A DNA stretch of 64,000 bases from CAYNRE01 sp964399535. Lineage in GTDB: Bacteria; Planctomycetota; Planctomycetia; Pirellulales; CAYNRE01. The notes beneath the pieces were generated by a model. The model saw only the letters and a program-made list of their open reading frames with translations, was not told the origin of the DNA and ran no database searches. The position numbers and the translations under genes were made by a program. The stretch is taken from assembly GCA_964399535.1 (NCBI GenBank), contig CAYNRE010000017.1, positions 15,989 to 79,988 on the forward strand. The letters are read 5' to 3'. Below, piece after piece: positions 26,201 through 33,891 of this stretch. Position 1 is the first letter of the stretch; each line of letters begins with the position of its first letter.

Positions 26201-26327
26201 GCCACCACCGGCCAGGGCCCAGCCCTGCAAGCGAGCGCCGTGCCCAGAGCCAAACGACCGGCAACAAGAGCAGCAGCCCGAAATAGCCCGGCTGGTCGAA
26301 TGTCAGACTCCAGGGCATTGCCTGCAT
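23232..26327 (-). CDS. Membrane protein with two VWA domains and a glutamine-amidotransferase-like domain
   Basis: 1031 residues. Two membrane segments at 13-30 and 41-62 (GYFGLLLLLPVVWLW; WLAIWLRWAVLVAVV) precede a first VWA domain (LAVVFAVDRSLSIP, VVLSDGHETQGD). About residues 330-430 form a class-I glutamine-amidotransferase-like Rossmann domain (RVLLVMEPDRQADFGPL, PYDAVVLADVP, GLMLLGGPNSFGAGGW). A second VWA domain from about 440 has a complete MIDAS motif DKSSSMAGEK, then ASGGTNLAPA and ILTDGQTADG. A third membrane segment is near 895-912 (HWLLFWACCVCLG), followed by a disordered polar tail. This is the layout of BatA-like/planctomycete VWA membrane proteins, with substrate binding or assembly functions outside the membrane likely but unproven. 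GAAGG-type ribosome site 7 bases before the ATG at 26327. It is the third gene of a leftward set. Confidence 0.85.
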   Translation of the reverse strand: MQAMPWSLTFDQPGYFGLLLLLPVVWLWARRSLAGLGPGRWWLAIWLRWAVLVAVVMALAEVNLVRRTDRLAVVFAVDRSLSIPTDRLPAVMQYLDRSIHRQRRTARGDIVGVITFGSEAAVELPPWEGEVDLPAAFESKIAPEQTDLAAALRLARAIFPADAAKRIVVLSDGHETQGDALAEARRFSAEGGSIDVVPLARGSTADVVVEHVLAPAAPRASAPFDVRVVLEQTLKTAGPVRGRLLVERLADGEPTTLADQPIEVRPGAQVFTLPERLEAAGFYTYRARFVPEPLSGDATAQNNTATAFAQVSGPARVLLVMEPDRQADFGPLAEVLRQERFQVDIRRTDQLFTSLAELQPYDAVVLADVPRTGDRGADDVTLISDDQVKMLVENTSRLGCGLMLLGGPNSFGAGGWDETPLEEAMPVDFQVQSERVIPSGALMLVIDKSSSMAGEKMNMCRAAAVEAVKVLSRRDYLGVTAFDSAAQPVVRMAKVHNRESVLLRIERLAASGGTNLAPAMSDGMQALRSVEAAAKHMIILTDGQTADGNYTQMATAMARSGITVTTVGLGPDADVRLLGDIARRGGGKFYRAVSPRAIPRIFMREARRVTRPLIYEEELGFNPTLVSDHEVLHGLERGLPALTGFVLTTLKESPLVELALTLPKPSGRTNPLLASWQFGLGRSLVWTSDLGQRWTGAWQSWEGRDKLLVQMVRWVARSQDHDRRFLLTTDVEGARVRLVLTALDPQHGYLNLLEPRASVVAPGLEAIDAEFQQEAPGRYVAEFAAPQRGAYFASVVTGTKGPLLRCGVTVGLNDEFRRQPGSVALLEQLAALVPASGGEPGRVIQLPTDVLARSREKFAPLPLEDPFRHDLPPSGSRQAAWHWLLFWACCVCLGDVFNRRVDWTGLSGEWIRHLGRMRMDTAATQAVDQRLNRLKQRKAAVRDGQARAGSAASFDPQAPLQPNPKAAATSAIDGHPGGDEHAPGLAGAPVATLETGAASSKPAADAPPDDYLARLLRAKRTATPPKRNSDE

Positions 26328-26411
26328 GGCAGCACCTTCGTTGGGCTTAAAACGAGACAGGGTTCAGGTCCGACCAAGCGACGGGTCTGAACCGCGCGAG
26401 ATCTCATTGGG

Positions 26412-28439
26412 CTAGCGGGGCGCGGTCTCGCCGCGCGGATTGCGAAGGTAATACAGCCGGCCATCTTCGGCCCCGCCCACAAAGTCGGGGATGCCGTCCG
26501 CGTCGAAATCCACGACGGTGGGGCTCACATCGTGCCCCTCAATATCTTGCTTGGCCAACAGGCCGGCGTCGGCGAATCGCCAGCTACCAGCCTGCTGCCC
26601 CAGTCCGCGCAGCAATTGGGCGTTGGCGGCGTTCAGCAGAATGTCGATCTGGCCGTCGCCGTTCCAATCGGTCAGGCAAAGCTTGCGGCGCCCGCTCTTG
26701 CCGGCGACGCGGTCGTTCAAACGCAGGGGCGTTCCGTCGGCATCGCAGAATACCCGCTGGGGTGGATGCAGCAACCGCTCGCCGTCGCGCTCAAACCGCT
26801 CGTAATAGGCCAGGTACCCTTCGGCATCGAGCATGACCAGATCGACCAAACCATCGCGGTTCCAGTCCAGCGCCACCGGCGTGGTGCGCCAGGGGGCCGC
26901 CAGCTCGCGCGGGCCGGGGGTCCACCAGGTCCAGCGAGGTTTCGCCGGCGGACCGCTCCAGGCAACCTCGACCGGCACCGGCTCGGCCAGCCGCGGACTG
27001 CCCGGCCGGCCTACGTTGCGCAGCCAAACCACGCGTCCCCAGATCGAGTTGAGCACGATATCCTGTTGGCCGTCGCCGTCCCAATCGGCCACGCTGAAGG
27101 TGGTGTAGCCCCACTTGGCTTCGGCCGGACCCTGAACCCCGCCGCGCGGCCCGGCCTGGATCCGAAAGACTTGCTCGCCCGCCGACAGCCGCAGCGGGGC
27201 GGCCCAGCGCGGCTCGGCGACGCCGGCGCCGCTCAGGTTTTCGAAGAACTCGATATAGCCGGCGGTATTGCCCGCGAGCAGGTCGATATCGCCGTCGCAA
27301 TCCCAGTCGGAGCCCACTGGCGTGGCCAGGGCCCCGCACTTGAGCGTGTCGGCTTGTTGCCGAAAGTAGCAGGGGGCCAGGAACTCCGGCTGTCGCCCGT
27401 TGCCCGAGTCGCGCAGTCGTCCGGTGTTCTCCACCAGCGCGACGCGCCCATCTTCGTCGCCGACCACCAGGTCGATGTCGCCGTCGCGATCCCAATCGAT
27501 GGCAATCGGCACGATCATCTGCACGTTCATGGCCAACGGCGAGCCGTCGGCAAGCGTCAGCCGCCGGCCGGCCGCGTAGCGGGGCTCGCGGCGGCTGCCG
27601 TGGTTTTCGTAGTACGTGAAGCCGTCGACAAACTCGCCGCAGAGCAGGTCCAAGTCGCCGTCGCCGTCGAAATCCCCGAAGTTCGGCGAGGGGCAACCGT
27701 AGGTATCGATCGGGCCCGATTCGCAGCGCAGTTGCACCGGCTCCGCGTAGTCGGGCGATTCGTTCGTCCCCTGGTTGCGGAGCCAGAACACGAATCCGTG
27801 CAGCGGGCCGTTGAGCCAGTTTCCCTCAGGGTCCCAGGCATCGTCCCAGCCGTAATCGCTCCAATCTTCAATGCCGATGATCAGGTCGAACCGCCCATCG
27901 CCGTCGTAATCGGCGTAACGCCATTGGTTGTGTCGAACCTTGGGCCCCTTCGGTTGGTTGCCCACGGGCCGGTAAAAACCCTGGTCGACCGCCAACTCGA
28001 CCGGATCGTCGAGGCCCACCTGGGTAAAGCGGCGGTACTCGCGGCCCGGCGAGAGCACCCGCAACTGCCCCCCCACATAGCTCGGCATGACATAGTGCAC
28101 AGTCCGGCTCAGCCGACGGCCCGGCAGAAACACGGGCAGCTTTTGCGGGCGCGTATCGCCGGTGGGGTTTTCGAACAGCCAGACCCCGTTCGATGGCTGG
28201 TCGGGACAAGAAACGATCAGGTCGTAATCGCCGTCGCCGTCGGCATCGCACGGAACTGGCCAGGCCCAAAGCCCCACGCCCAGGTCCACTTCCAGCCCCG
28301 GATGGTTGTAGGCCAGGGGGCGCAGATCCTGCGCCCGTGCCGCCGGCCGTGGCAGCGCCAACTGGCAAGCGGTTGCTGCGACCCCCAGCGCCAACGTCCT
28401 CCCAAGAAACCGGGTCAGCGATGGTCGTCGGAAAATCAT
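26412..28439 (-). CDS. Secreted FG-GAP/VCBS-repeat protein (integrin-like propeller) with nine calcium loops
   Basis: 675 residues from the ATG at 28437-28439, chosen because a signal peptide starts there (FRRPSLTRFLGRTLALGVAA, cleavage near PAARAQ) with AGGA ahead; the upstream open extension has no such features. Nine D-x-D/N-x-D-G-x-x-D loops can be read: DADGDGDYD, DYDGDGRFD, DFDGDGDLD, DWDRDGDID, DWDCDGDID, DWDGDGQQD, DWNRDGLVD, DWNGDGQID and DFDADGIPD, each followed by a hydrophobic strand such as LIVSC or LVVGDEDG. This pattern gives a calcium-stabilised beta-propeller like integrin alpha heads. Likely extracellular or periplasmic, in adhesion or ligand binding; no catalytic motif seen. 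It ends 84 bases before the VWA gene and starts 180 bases after the nnrE-like gene, all leftward. Confidence 0.85.
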   Translation of the reverse strand: MIFRRPSLTRFLGRTLALGVAATACQLALPRPAARAQDLRPLAYNHPGLEVDLGVGLWAWPVPCDADGDGDYDLIVSCPDQPSNGVWLFENPTGDTRPQKLPVFLPGRRLSRTVHYVMPSYVGGQLRVLSPGREYRRFTQVGLDDPVELAVDQGFYRPVGNQPKGPKVRHNQWRYADYDGDGRFDLIIGIEDWSDYGWDDAWDPEGNWLNGPLHGFVFWLRNQGTNESPDYAEPVQLRCESGPIDTYGCPSPNFGDFDGDGDLDLLCGEFVDGFTYYENHGSRREPRYAAGRRLTLADGSPLAMNVQMIVPIAIDWDRDGDIDLVVGDEDGRVALVENTGRLRDSGNGRQPEFLAPCYFRQQADTLKCGALATPVGSDWDCDGDIDLLAGNTAGYIEFFENLSGAGVAEPRWAAPLRLSAGEQVFRIQAGPRGGVQGPAEAKWGYTTFSVADWDGDGQQDIVLNSIWGRVVWLRNVGRPGSPRLAEPVPVEVAWSGPPAKPRWTWWTPGPRELAAPWRTTPVALDWNRDGLVDLVMLDAEGYLAYYERFERDGERLLHPPQRVFCDADGTPLRLNDRVAGKSGRRKLCLTDWNGDGQIDILLNAANAQLLRGLGQQAGSWRFADAGLLAKQDIEGHDVSPTVVDFDADGIPDFVGGAEDGRLYYLRNPRGETAPR

Positions 28440-28619
28440 GGTGGATCGATCCTGGGCATTTCTGGGGCGGCCGTGCGCCAGACGACTTCGCGACGGCGAA
28501 CCGATTATCGAGATTGGCCGGGCGGCGGTCCAGTCGCGGAGCGCGCCCCGCGACACGGGCAAGCCAAGCCGGGGGGCACCGACTTGGTCCCCGCGGCGAA
28601 GGTTGGGCACAATCGGCGT

Positions 28620-29339
28620 TCACTGCCCTTGGACTACTTCGGCAATCAGTTGCCGCGGAGCTCCGATATCGACCACGTGAACCTGGCCGGTATACGATTC
28701 GGCTCCCGGCACCAAAAACCCTGGCTTGAGCGAGACCATGGTCACCGTATGTGCGGCACGAATGGTCGGCGCGCCCGGCCGGCCGCTGTCGCAGTCGAGG
28801 CCGCTGGGGACATCGACTGCCAGAATCGCCGGGCGAGTCGCCGAGCCCACGCCGTTTCCCGCCGCGCGCCGATTGAGCTGGTCGATGACCTGGTCGAGCG
28901 GCTCGACGGGGTTGCCGCGCGTCCCGGTCCCCAGCAGGGCATCGACAACCCAGTCGACTCCCTCGAAAAGGCCTTCCAACCGGTCCGGCTCATGCCCCGC
29001 CGGGAAGTGAGCGAGCGAAAAACCGGCCCGCTGGAGAATGCCAAGATTCAGCGCGGCGTCGGGCGACAGCCTGGCGGTGTCTGCCCACAGGGCCACGCGT
29101 ACGGAATAGCCCCGCAGGTCGAGATGGCGGGCGACCACCAGGCCGTCCCCCCCGTTGTTTCCCCGGCCGCAGCAGATGAGCACCCCCGAAGCAATTCCCA
29201 GCCGCTCGAGCGTGTCGGCCACGCCCCGCCCCGCGTTCTCCATGAGTACGGCGCTGGGAATGCCATATTGCTCGACGGCCCGGCGATCGAGCTCTTGAGA
29301 TTGCCTTCGCGTGAGAACCAGGGGAAATGGCGGTTGCAT
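28620..29339 (-). CDS. nnrE: NAD(P)H-hydrate epimerase
   Basis: 239 residues from the ATG at 29337-29339; the frame is open 69 bases further, but homologous sequence starts near LTRRQSQELDRRAVEQYG. YjeF_N-type motifs: VLMENAGRG (32-40), GRGNNGGDGLVVARHL (58-72, nucleotide binding), VDALLGTGTRG (about 126-136) and AVDVPSGLDCDSG (about 165-177, with the catalytic Asp region). The enzyme interconverts the R and S epimers of damaged hydrated NAD(P)H so that a dehydratase can restore the cofactor. The usual fused C-terminal ADP/ATP-dependent dehydratase domain is absent, so this is the stand-alone epimerase. Cytoplasmic housekeeping. Its link with the following FG-GAP and VWA genes is probably only positional. 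Confidence 0.9.
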   Translation of the reverse strand: MQPPFPLVLTRRQSQELDRRAVEQYGIPSAVLMENAGRGVADTLERLGIASGVLICCGRGNNGGDGLVVARHLDLRGYSVRVALWADTARLSPDAALNLGILQRAGFSLAHFPAGHEPDRLEGLFEGVDWVVDALLGTGTRGNPVEPLDQVIDQLNRRAAGNGVGSATRPAILAVDVPSGLDCDSGRPGAPTIRAAHTVTMVSLKPGFLVPGAESYTGQVHVVDIGAPRQLIAEVVQGQ

Positions 29340-29563
29340 GGGGTCGTGGGGGTGTCGAGAGCCAAGAAATTTTTCTGCGTTTTGGTTCGTCGCGTGCCAG
29401 AGACCCAAGAATTGCCGGCCGGAACCGAATAGGCTAGCGATTCGTTAGGCGAGCCATTGCTTAACTGTGGGAAGGGACTTGTGCGAGAACCCCGCAGAGA
29501 AGCTTTCGCTCCCATTTTACCGGTCTTGCCGATTCTTGACCCCCCGCAGCAGGGAGCCAACCC

Positions 29564-30493
29564 ATGACAGCCGCCAGGCGAGGAACGACCCATTTTTCGC
29601 GATTGGGGGGAGCCGTTCTGTTGGTGCTTTCGGCCGGTTGCGATCTGGCGCTGCCGCGAGCCTGGGTCACGTCGGACGAGGCGCACGAGCTACCGGCCGA
29701 GGGCGTGGCCGAGGTGCGCGTGGTAACTCACAACGGCGATGTACGCATCGGAGCCGCGGAGCCAGGGGTCGATACGATCTCGGTTCGCGCACGCATTCGC
29801 GTGGGTGCCAGCACGCCAGCCGAGGCCGAGGCCGCCCTCTCGCAGCTTGAAATCACGCTTACGCGAACCGATTCGGCCGAAACCAGCGGCGGCGTCGCAC
29901 AAGAAATTGGCTGGCGCTGGCGCGGCACCCCCCACTCGCGCAATTGGCAAGCTCAAGTATCGTTCGACCTGGCGATTCCGGGTCATCTGCTCACCGAGGC
30001 CGAAGCGCACAACGGGCGGGTCGAAACCGTCCGGCTTTCGGGCACCAATCGTCTGACATCGCACAACGGCCGAGTTGTGGTGCGGGGGCATAACGGCCCA
30101 GAATTGGCCGTCGAGACGCACAATGGCCAGATCGGCGTCGACACCGAGGCCGAACAGCTTACGCTGGCGGTCCACAACGGTTCGATTCGGGCCCGGTTGC
30201 TTGGCGAGGGCCCACGCCAGGGGGCGATTTCCTCGCACAACGGTTCGGTGGAACTGCAACTAGGCCCCCAGACGGCGGCTTTACTGCGCTGCAATACGCA
30301 GAACGGCCGCATTCACAACGAGCTCGATCTGGCCGATGCCTCGTTCTCGCGAGATCGCCATGAGCTTACCGGCAGCTGGGGAAGCGGCGGTGGAATCATC
30401 AACCTGGAGAGCCACAATGGTTCGATCCGGGTGGTTCCGCTCGAGCCAGGTGAAATCGACTCCGAGATCCCCAGTGCCGACCCAGACGAGTAA
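29564..30493 (+). CDS. DUF4097-family beta-strand repeat lipoprotein
   Basis: 309 residues. Lipobox VLSAGC with the lipidated cysteine at 26. After a region with a conserved strand pair around residues 55-75, the protein is built from short beta-helix turns marked by HNG: THNGDVRI, AHNGRVETV, SHNGRVVV, GHNGPELAV, THNGQIGV, VHNGSIRA, SHNGSVEL, TQNGRIHN and SHNGSIRV, nine in all (the eighth is QNG). This is the DUF4097 pattern of adhesin-like beta-solenoids found in many bacteria. It should sit in a membrane facing the periplasm; the function is unknown. GGGAG 7 bases before the ATG supports the start. It is transcribed divergently from nnrE and ends about 270 bases before the zinc ribbon gene. 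Confidence 0.8.
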   Translation: MTAARRGTTHFSRLGGAVLLVLSAGCDLALPRAWVTSDEAHELPAEGVAEVRVVTHNGDVRIGAAEPGVDTISVRARIRVGASTPAEAEAALSQLEITLTRTDSAETSGGVAQEIGWRWRGTPHSRNWQAQVSFDLAIPGHLLTEAEAHNGRVETVRLSGTNRLTSHNGRVVVRGHNGPELAVETHNGQIGVDTEAEQLTLAVHNGSIRARLLGEGPRQGAISSHNGSVELQLGPQTAALLRCNTQNGRIHNELDLADASFSRDRHELTGSWGSGGGIINLESHNGSIRVVPLEPGEIDSEIPSADPDE

Positions 30494-30763
30494 CCCGGGC
30501 AACGGCGCTATGGGCAATGGCGCTATGAGCAACGCCGCTTTCGGCAACGGCCTGGGTTTCGGTTCCTTCGGGCACGCAATGGGCCAAGTGTCTTGAAGCA
30601 TCCCCTGCGCCATGGCCAGCCAAAACCGTTGCGAACCGGGGCGGGCACGAGTTAGACTCGGAAAAAGTCCGCCTCAGGCGGCGCCCAGCGTTTGGCGCCC
30701 GAGATCGGACCTGAGTGTGGCCCCCGCTTGCAGCCCTGGTTGGTCCGTGGAGTTACCAATCTC

Positions 30764-31000
30764 ATGCCGCTGTTCGAATACGTCTGCACGGCTTGCGACC
30801 AGTCGTTCGAGCTTTTGATTCGAGCCGGTGAAAAGGCGGAATGCCCGGCCTGTGGTAGCCGCCGGGTCGAAAAACAGCTCAGCGTGCCCGCCGCCCATAC
30901 CCGATCTGGCAGCAGCCTGCCGATTTGCGATATGCCACGCCCCGGGGGTGGGTGCGGCTTGCCCGCGTGTGGCGGGGGCGGTTGCCAATTCGAATCCTGA
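30764..31000 (+). CDS. FmdB-family zinc ribbon protein
   Basis: 78 residues from the ATG at 30764, which starts the conserved MPLFEYVCTACDQSFELL; a longer open frame upstream lacks similarity. Two Cys pairs, CTAC and CPAC, form the zinc ribbon typical of FmdB/putative regulatory proteins. The tail is rich in Gly and Cys (GGGCGLPACGGGGCQ), with four more cysteines that could bind a second metal. Such small proteins are widespread; the role (transcription regulation or metal handling) is not known. GGAG about 10 bases ahead of the ATG. Cytoplasmic. Confidence 0.85.
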   Translation: MPLFEYVCTACDQSFELLIRAGEKAECPACGSRRVEKQLSVPAAHTRSGSSLPICDMPRPGGGCGLPACGGGGCQFES

Positions 31001-31111
31001 GGGCGTCGCCGGCACTGCGTGCGCTCGCACGCCCGTTGAAGGTTTCATCGGGCTGCGTTGCCGCAGGGATGCGATGCCAAAACAACGACGCAAGTCGTTA
31101 TTTTCTGGGCC

Positions 31112-31310
31112 GTGCGGAGCTTGGCTCCGCACTTGGCGCTTGTTGAAATAGGCCAGGATGGCATATTTCAACGGACTGCGCCACGTCGGCAGATTCGCAG
31201 CCGGCTCCGGCTGCCTCGCCAGCAGCCCGATTCTCCCTCTGGCAAAGCCAGCCCGCTGCTGCGGCAGCCCGTAGTTGGCCTGGCTCCGGTCCGCGGGTTG
31301 AGCGAGCCAG
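31112..31310. repeat. Cluster of six hairpin-forming inverted repeats
   Basis: GTGCGGAGC/GCTCCGCAC with a TTG loop (31112-31132). GTTGAAATA/TATTTCAAC (31142-31172) with GCC/GGC pairing inside. GCAGCCGG/CCGGCTGC (31197-31214). CTGGC/GCCAG (31239-31251). GCTGC/GCAGC (31255-31268). CTGGCTC/GAGCCAG (31280-31310). Their density suggests a folded RNA, a REP/MITE-like element or decayed repeat, not a gene. Confidence 0.5.
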
Positions 31311-31570
31311 CCGCTTGGCAGTTGCCATGCCGGGCCCCGCCAAAGCACCGAAATCGGTCGCATTTCGCGTCGTAACGTGTTTCTGTAAATTGGGTTACGG
31401 ATTATTTTCCGGCGCCCGTCGACTGGGACTCGGCCGCGCCAATCCCAGCTTCAGAGCGATGATCTCTCCCCCCGATCGCGACGCCAACCCCATGGGAATT
31501 GGGAAGTAACGACGAAAAAATGATTGACTCCGAGAGCGACACACGGGTAGATTCATCGTGTGAACATTTA

Positions 31571-31595
31571 GCTAGCTAGTCGGTACCTAGCTAGC
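31571..31595. repeat. Perfect 9-base inverted repeat
   Basis: GCTAGCTAG (31571-31579) pairs with CTAGCTAGC (31587-31595) across a 7-base spacer TCGGTAC, in an AT-richer stretch about 480 bases upstream of the pseudopilin start. It could be an operator or hairpin; no regulator can be named. Confidence 0.35.
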
Positions 31596-32073
31596 CGGTC
31601 GAAGGAACTGCCGATAGACAGTTTCATCGCCGAGTTGCGGTGTATGGTTCGGTGAGCAAGACGCGACGCGGTCTGCCCGGGTTCACGGCTCGGATTACGG
31701 GGCCCAAATCAGCGGATTAGCGGCCAAACGGCATGGGCTAGGTCATTCGGCCGAACCAATGCAGCACGTAACGGAGCTTCCCCAACTTAACTCGCGGAGC
31801 CAACAACTCAGCGCGCAGCGCAAAAAAGTGGGGGGGCCCACGAGAAGGCCTGCCAGCGGGTGGTTTGTACGTAATTCGCCGGGCGGTGGGGGTTCTTGTA
31901 ATCGCAAACGGGAAGTTTTTTGGGCGGCGGCCAAGCGATTGGGCACTGGCCAAGCGGCACGACACTGAGAGACAGTACGAAGCGGGGCGCGAGGAAGTTC
32001 AACGCATTCTCCAATTCCGGGGCGATCCGGTTTCGGGACTCATTTTTTTCTCTTTCTGATCGGAGCAAGGAAC

Positions 32074-33405
32074 ATGACGGCAAAAATGCGGAGCAAGGAG
32101 CCCCGCGGCTTCACGCTGGTGGAGCTGTTGGTGGTGATCGCCATCATCGGAATCTTGATCGCGCTGCTACTACCCGCTGTGCAGGCGGCCCGCGAAGCGG
32201 CTCGGCGCAATCAATGCCAGAACAACATGAAGCAGCTTGGCTTGGCGCTAGTGAACTACCACGACCAGCTGGGCTCGTTTCCGCCCGTGTTCATTTTCGA
32301 TCAGGCGCCCTGGCGGGTCCAAGCAGCCAATTGCGATTGGTTCACCAACGCCTGCATCATGATGCTTCCGTTCCTGGAACAGCCCCAGGTTGCCAATCTC
32401 TATAATCCCAGCTTGATCTGGTACGAAGGCTATCCGGCGACGGGCGTGAACTTGAAGTGGCAATGCGCCCAGTCGGTGATTCCGCCGTTCATTTGCCCGA
32501 GCAATGGACACCCGGCGGTGCTCGAGAGTGGACCGGCTCAGCAGTTTTTCGACACCTTGGGGTTGGACATCAGCGTTGCCGACATGGGGACGGGAGTGGT
32601 TCGAACTCGTTTCGGCACGATCGACTACGCCTTCTGCAAGGGGGTTCACGACGGCATTACTTGCTTCCCCAAGAAAAAGGTTCCGGCAACCGAATTGGGT
32701 GTCTTTAACATCAATCAACCGCTGGGTCTTCGGAACGTTCCCGATGGGACCAGCAACACGATTCTGATGGGTGAAGCGGCCCAAGGTCCGGCACACCAGA
32801 TTACGGGCGTTCCGTACTATCCGGGTGAAGGTGGCGCAAAGACGATCAATGACGCGACGAAAGCTCGCATCGTCACGGGGCCGTACTCGCCACCGGCCCA
32901 TTACGCGGTCGGTGTCTGGGCCGCGGGTCAGACCACCCCCTCGTCGATCGGCGGCCTGAGCGGTGTCGGTACCGCTCCTGGACCGACCAGCGGTCTGCTC
33001 GTGATTACCTCGATCATGGCCTGCACTCGCGATCCGCTCAATCGCCAGCCGGTGACTGTCTGCCAGATCGACGATTCGACGGCTTTCGGTTCCAGCTCGC
33101 CGGAGCTGGAAAGCGATTTGAGTTCGCCGTGGATCTACAGTTCGATCTACACCAACTCGGCCGGCTCGCAGAATGCGACTCCCGGTTTCCGTAGCGACCA
33201 TCCGGCCGGTGCAAACTTCGTGTTCGCAGATGGTTCGGTCCACTTCTTGAGCGATACGATCGAGTTCCGCCTGCCGACCGATGGTGTCAATACGCCAAAC
33301 GGCATATTGAACCTGCCCGCGGCGCCGGTTAAGAACGCGGCGGGTGTCTACCAGGCACTTTCGACCGCTCAGGGCCAAGAGGCGTTCAGCACCGCCCCGT
33401 TCTAG
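32074..33405 (+). CDS. DUF1559 prepilin-like secreted protein
   Basis: 443 residues. A type IV prepilin signal is clear: RGFTLVELLVVIAIIGIL with predicted cleavage between G12 and F13 and the Glu at +5 of the mature protein. The C-terminal part has FRSDHPAGANFVFADGSVHFL, the H-x9-DG ending that defines DUF1559, and RRNQCQNNMKQLGLAL after the helix is also typical. Planctomycetes encode many such proteins, thought to be pseudopilins or surface proteins of a T2SS/T4P-like export system, and their individual roles are unknown. GGAG 8 bases before the ATG supports the start. A strong hairpin follows the stop, and a small lipoprotein gene comes 150 bases later, an arrangement often seen with DUF1559 genes. 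Confidence 0.9.
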   Translation: MTAKMRSKEPRGFTLVELLVVIAIIGILIALLLPAVQAAREAARRNQCQNNMKQLGLALVNYHDQLGSFPPVFIFDQAPWRVQAANCDWFTNACIMMLPFLEQPQVANLYNPSLIWYEGYPATGVNLKWQCAQSVIPPFICPSNGHPAVLESGPAQQFFDTLGLDISVADMGTGVVRTRFGTIDYAFCKGVHDGITCFPKKKVPATELGVFNINQPLGLRNVPDGTSNTILMGEAAQGPAHQITGVPYYPGEGGAKTINDATKARIVTGPYSPPAHYAVGVWAAGQTTPSSIGGLSGVGTAPGPTSGLLVITSIMACTRDPLNRQPVTVCQIDDSTAFGSSSPELESDLSSPWIYSSIYTNSAGSQNATPGFRSDHPAGANFVFADGSVHFLSDTIEFRLPTDGVNTPNGILNLPAAPVKNAAGVYQALSTAQGQEAFSTAPF

Positions 33406-33439
33406 GTGGTGCGAGCTCTGCCGAGCGCCGGCAACTCAT

Positions 33440-33479
33440 CCCCCTTGCTTTGTTCGATCGATCGGGCAAAGCAAGGGGG
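33440..33479 (+). terminator. Hairpin terminator after the DUF1559 gene
   Basis: A perfect 13-base stem, CCCCCTTGCTTTG (33440-33452) with CAAAGCAAGGGGG (33467-33479), loop of 14 bases. It lies 35 bases after the stop. The sequence after it (GCTTTGT) has only a weak T-run, so termination may be partial and allow expression of the lipoprotein downstream. Confidence 0.65.
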
Positions 33480-33552
33480 GCTTTGTAAGCCCGTTGGAAG
33501 ACGGGAACGGACACTGAACTTGCGAACGAGACGCTGTCAAAGGAAGTGCATT

Positions 33553-33891
33553 GTGACGCGAACGATTGCTGCAACGATTTTTGCCGGTTGCCTGGCACTG
33601 ACGCTAACAGGCTGCGGCGGAGAGGCCCCGGCGGAAGGGCAGAAAATGCCCGAAGCCGACCAGATCAAGTTCCTGATTGAAACTCTGCAAAAGCCGAATC
33701 CGTCGACGATGTCGATTCTGTATTCGGTGCGCCGGTTGGGCGAATTGGGACCGGCGGCGAAAGAAGCGATACCCACTTTGCAACAAATTCGAGCCGTGGC
33801 TCCCCCCGAGGCTCAAACGATCATCGACGAGTCGATCGCCAAGATCGAAGGTACGGCCCCAGCCACTCCGGCCGGCGGCGAGGGATCGTGA
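33553..33891 (+). CDS. Small lipoprotein with HEAT-like helical repeats
   Basis: 112 residues from a GTG at 33553, with AAAGGA about 8 bases before it. Signal peptide with lipobox ALTLTGC, lipidated cysteine at 21. The mature part has ADQIKFLIETLQKP and SILYSVRRLGELGPAAKEAIPTLQQI, which read as two amphipathic helix pairs like HEAT/ARM repeats, then a Pro/Ala/Gly tail. Small lipoproteins of this type often follow DUF1559 genes in planctomycetes, which suggests a joint role at the cell envelope. No enzyme motif. Start uses GTG rather than ATG because the upstream open frame has no signal peptide. Confidence 0.65.
   Translation: MTRTIAATIFAGCLALTLTGCGGEAPAEGQKMPEADQIKFLIETLQKPNPSTMSILYSVRRLGELGPAAKEAIPTLQQIRAVAPPEAQTIIDESIAKIEGTAPATPAGGEGS

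Larger units (their letters stand above)
31001..32073. other. 1.07 kb non-coding region rich in inverted repeats
   Basis: No open frame here has coding character on either strand. The first third (31112-31310) holds six perfect or near perfect hairpins, annotated below as one repeat cluster. A 9-base inverted repeat lies at 31571-31595. The last 350 bases include G-runs, a T-run (ATTTTTTTCTC near 32041) and then the ribosome binding site of the pseudopilin gene; its promoter should be here. No tRNA or known RNA fold could be recognised. Confidence 0.5.

Noticed and set aside
26532..29432. Rightward open frame of 966 codons opposite the FG-GAP and nnrE genes
   Set aside because: It is antisense to two clear genes, lacks any recognisable domain, and is explained by the high GC content, which leaves few stop codons in other frames.
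30510..30596. Stand-alone small gene reading MGNGAMSNAAFGNG
   Set aside because: Only 28 codons of low-complexity repeat with no ribosome binding site; kept as an observation, not as a gene.
32248..33378. Leftward open frame of 376 codons opposite the DUF1559 gene
   Set aside because: Arg-rich composition with no domain; the sense strand carries a textbook DUF1559 protein.
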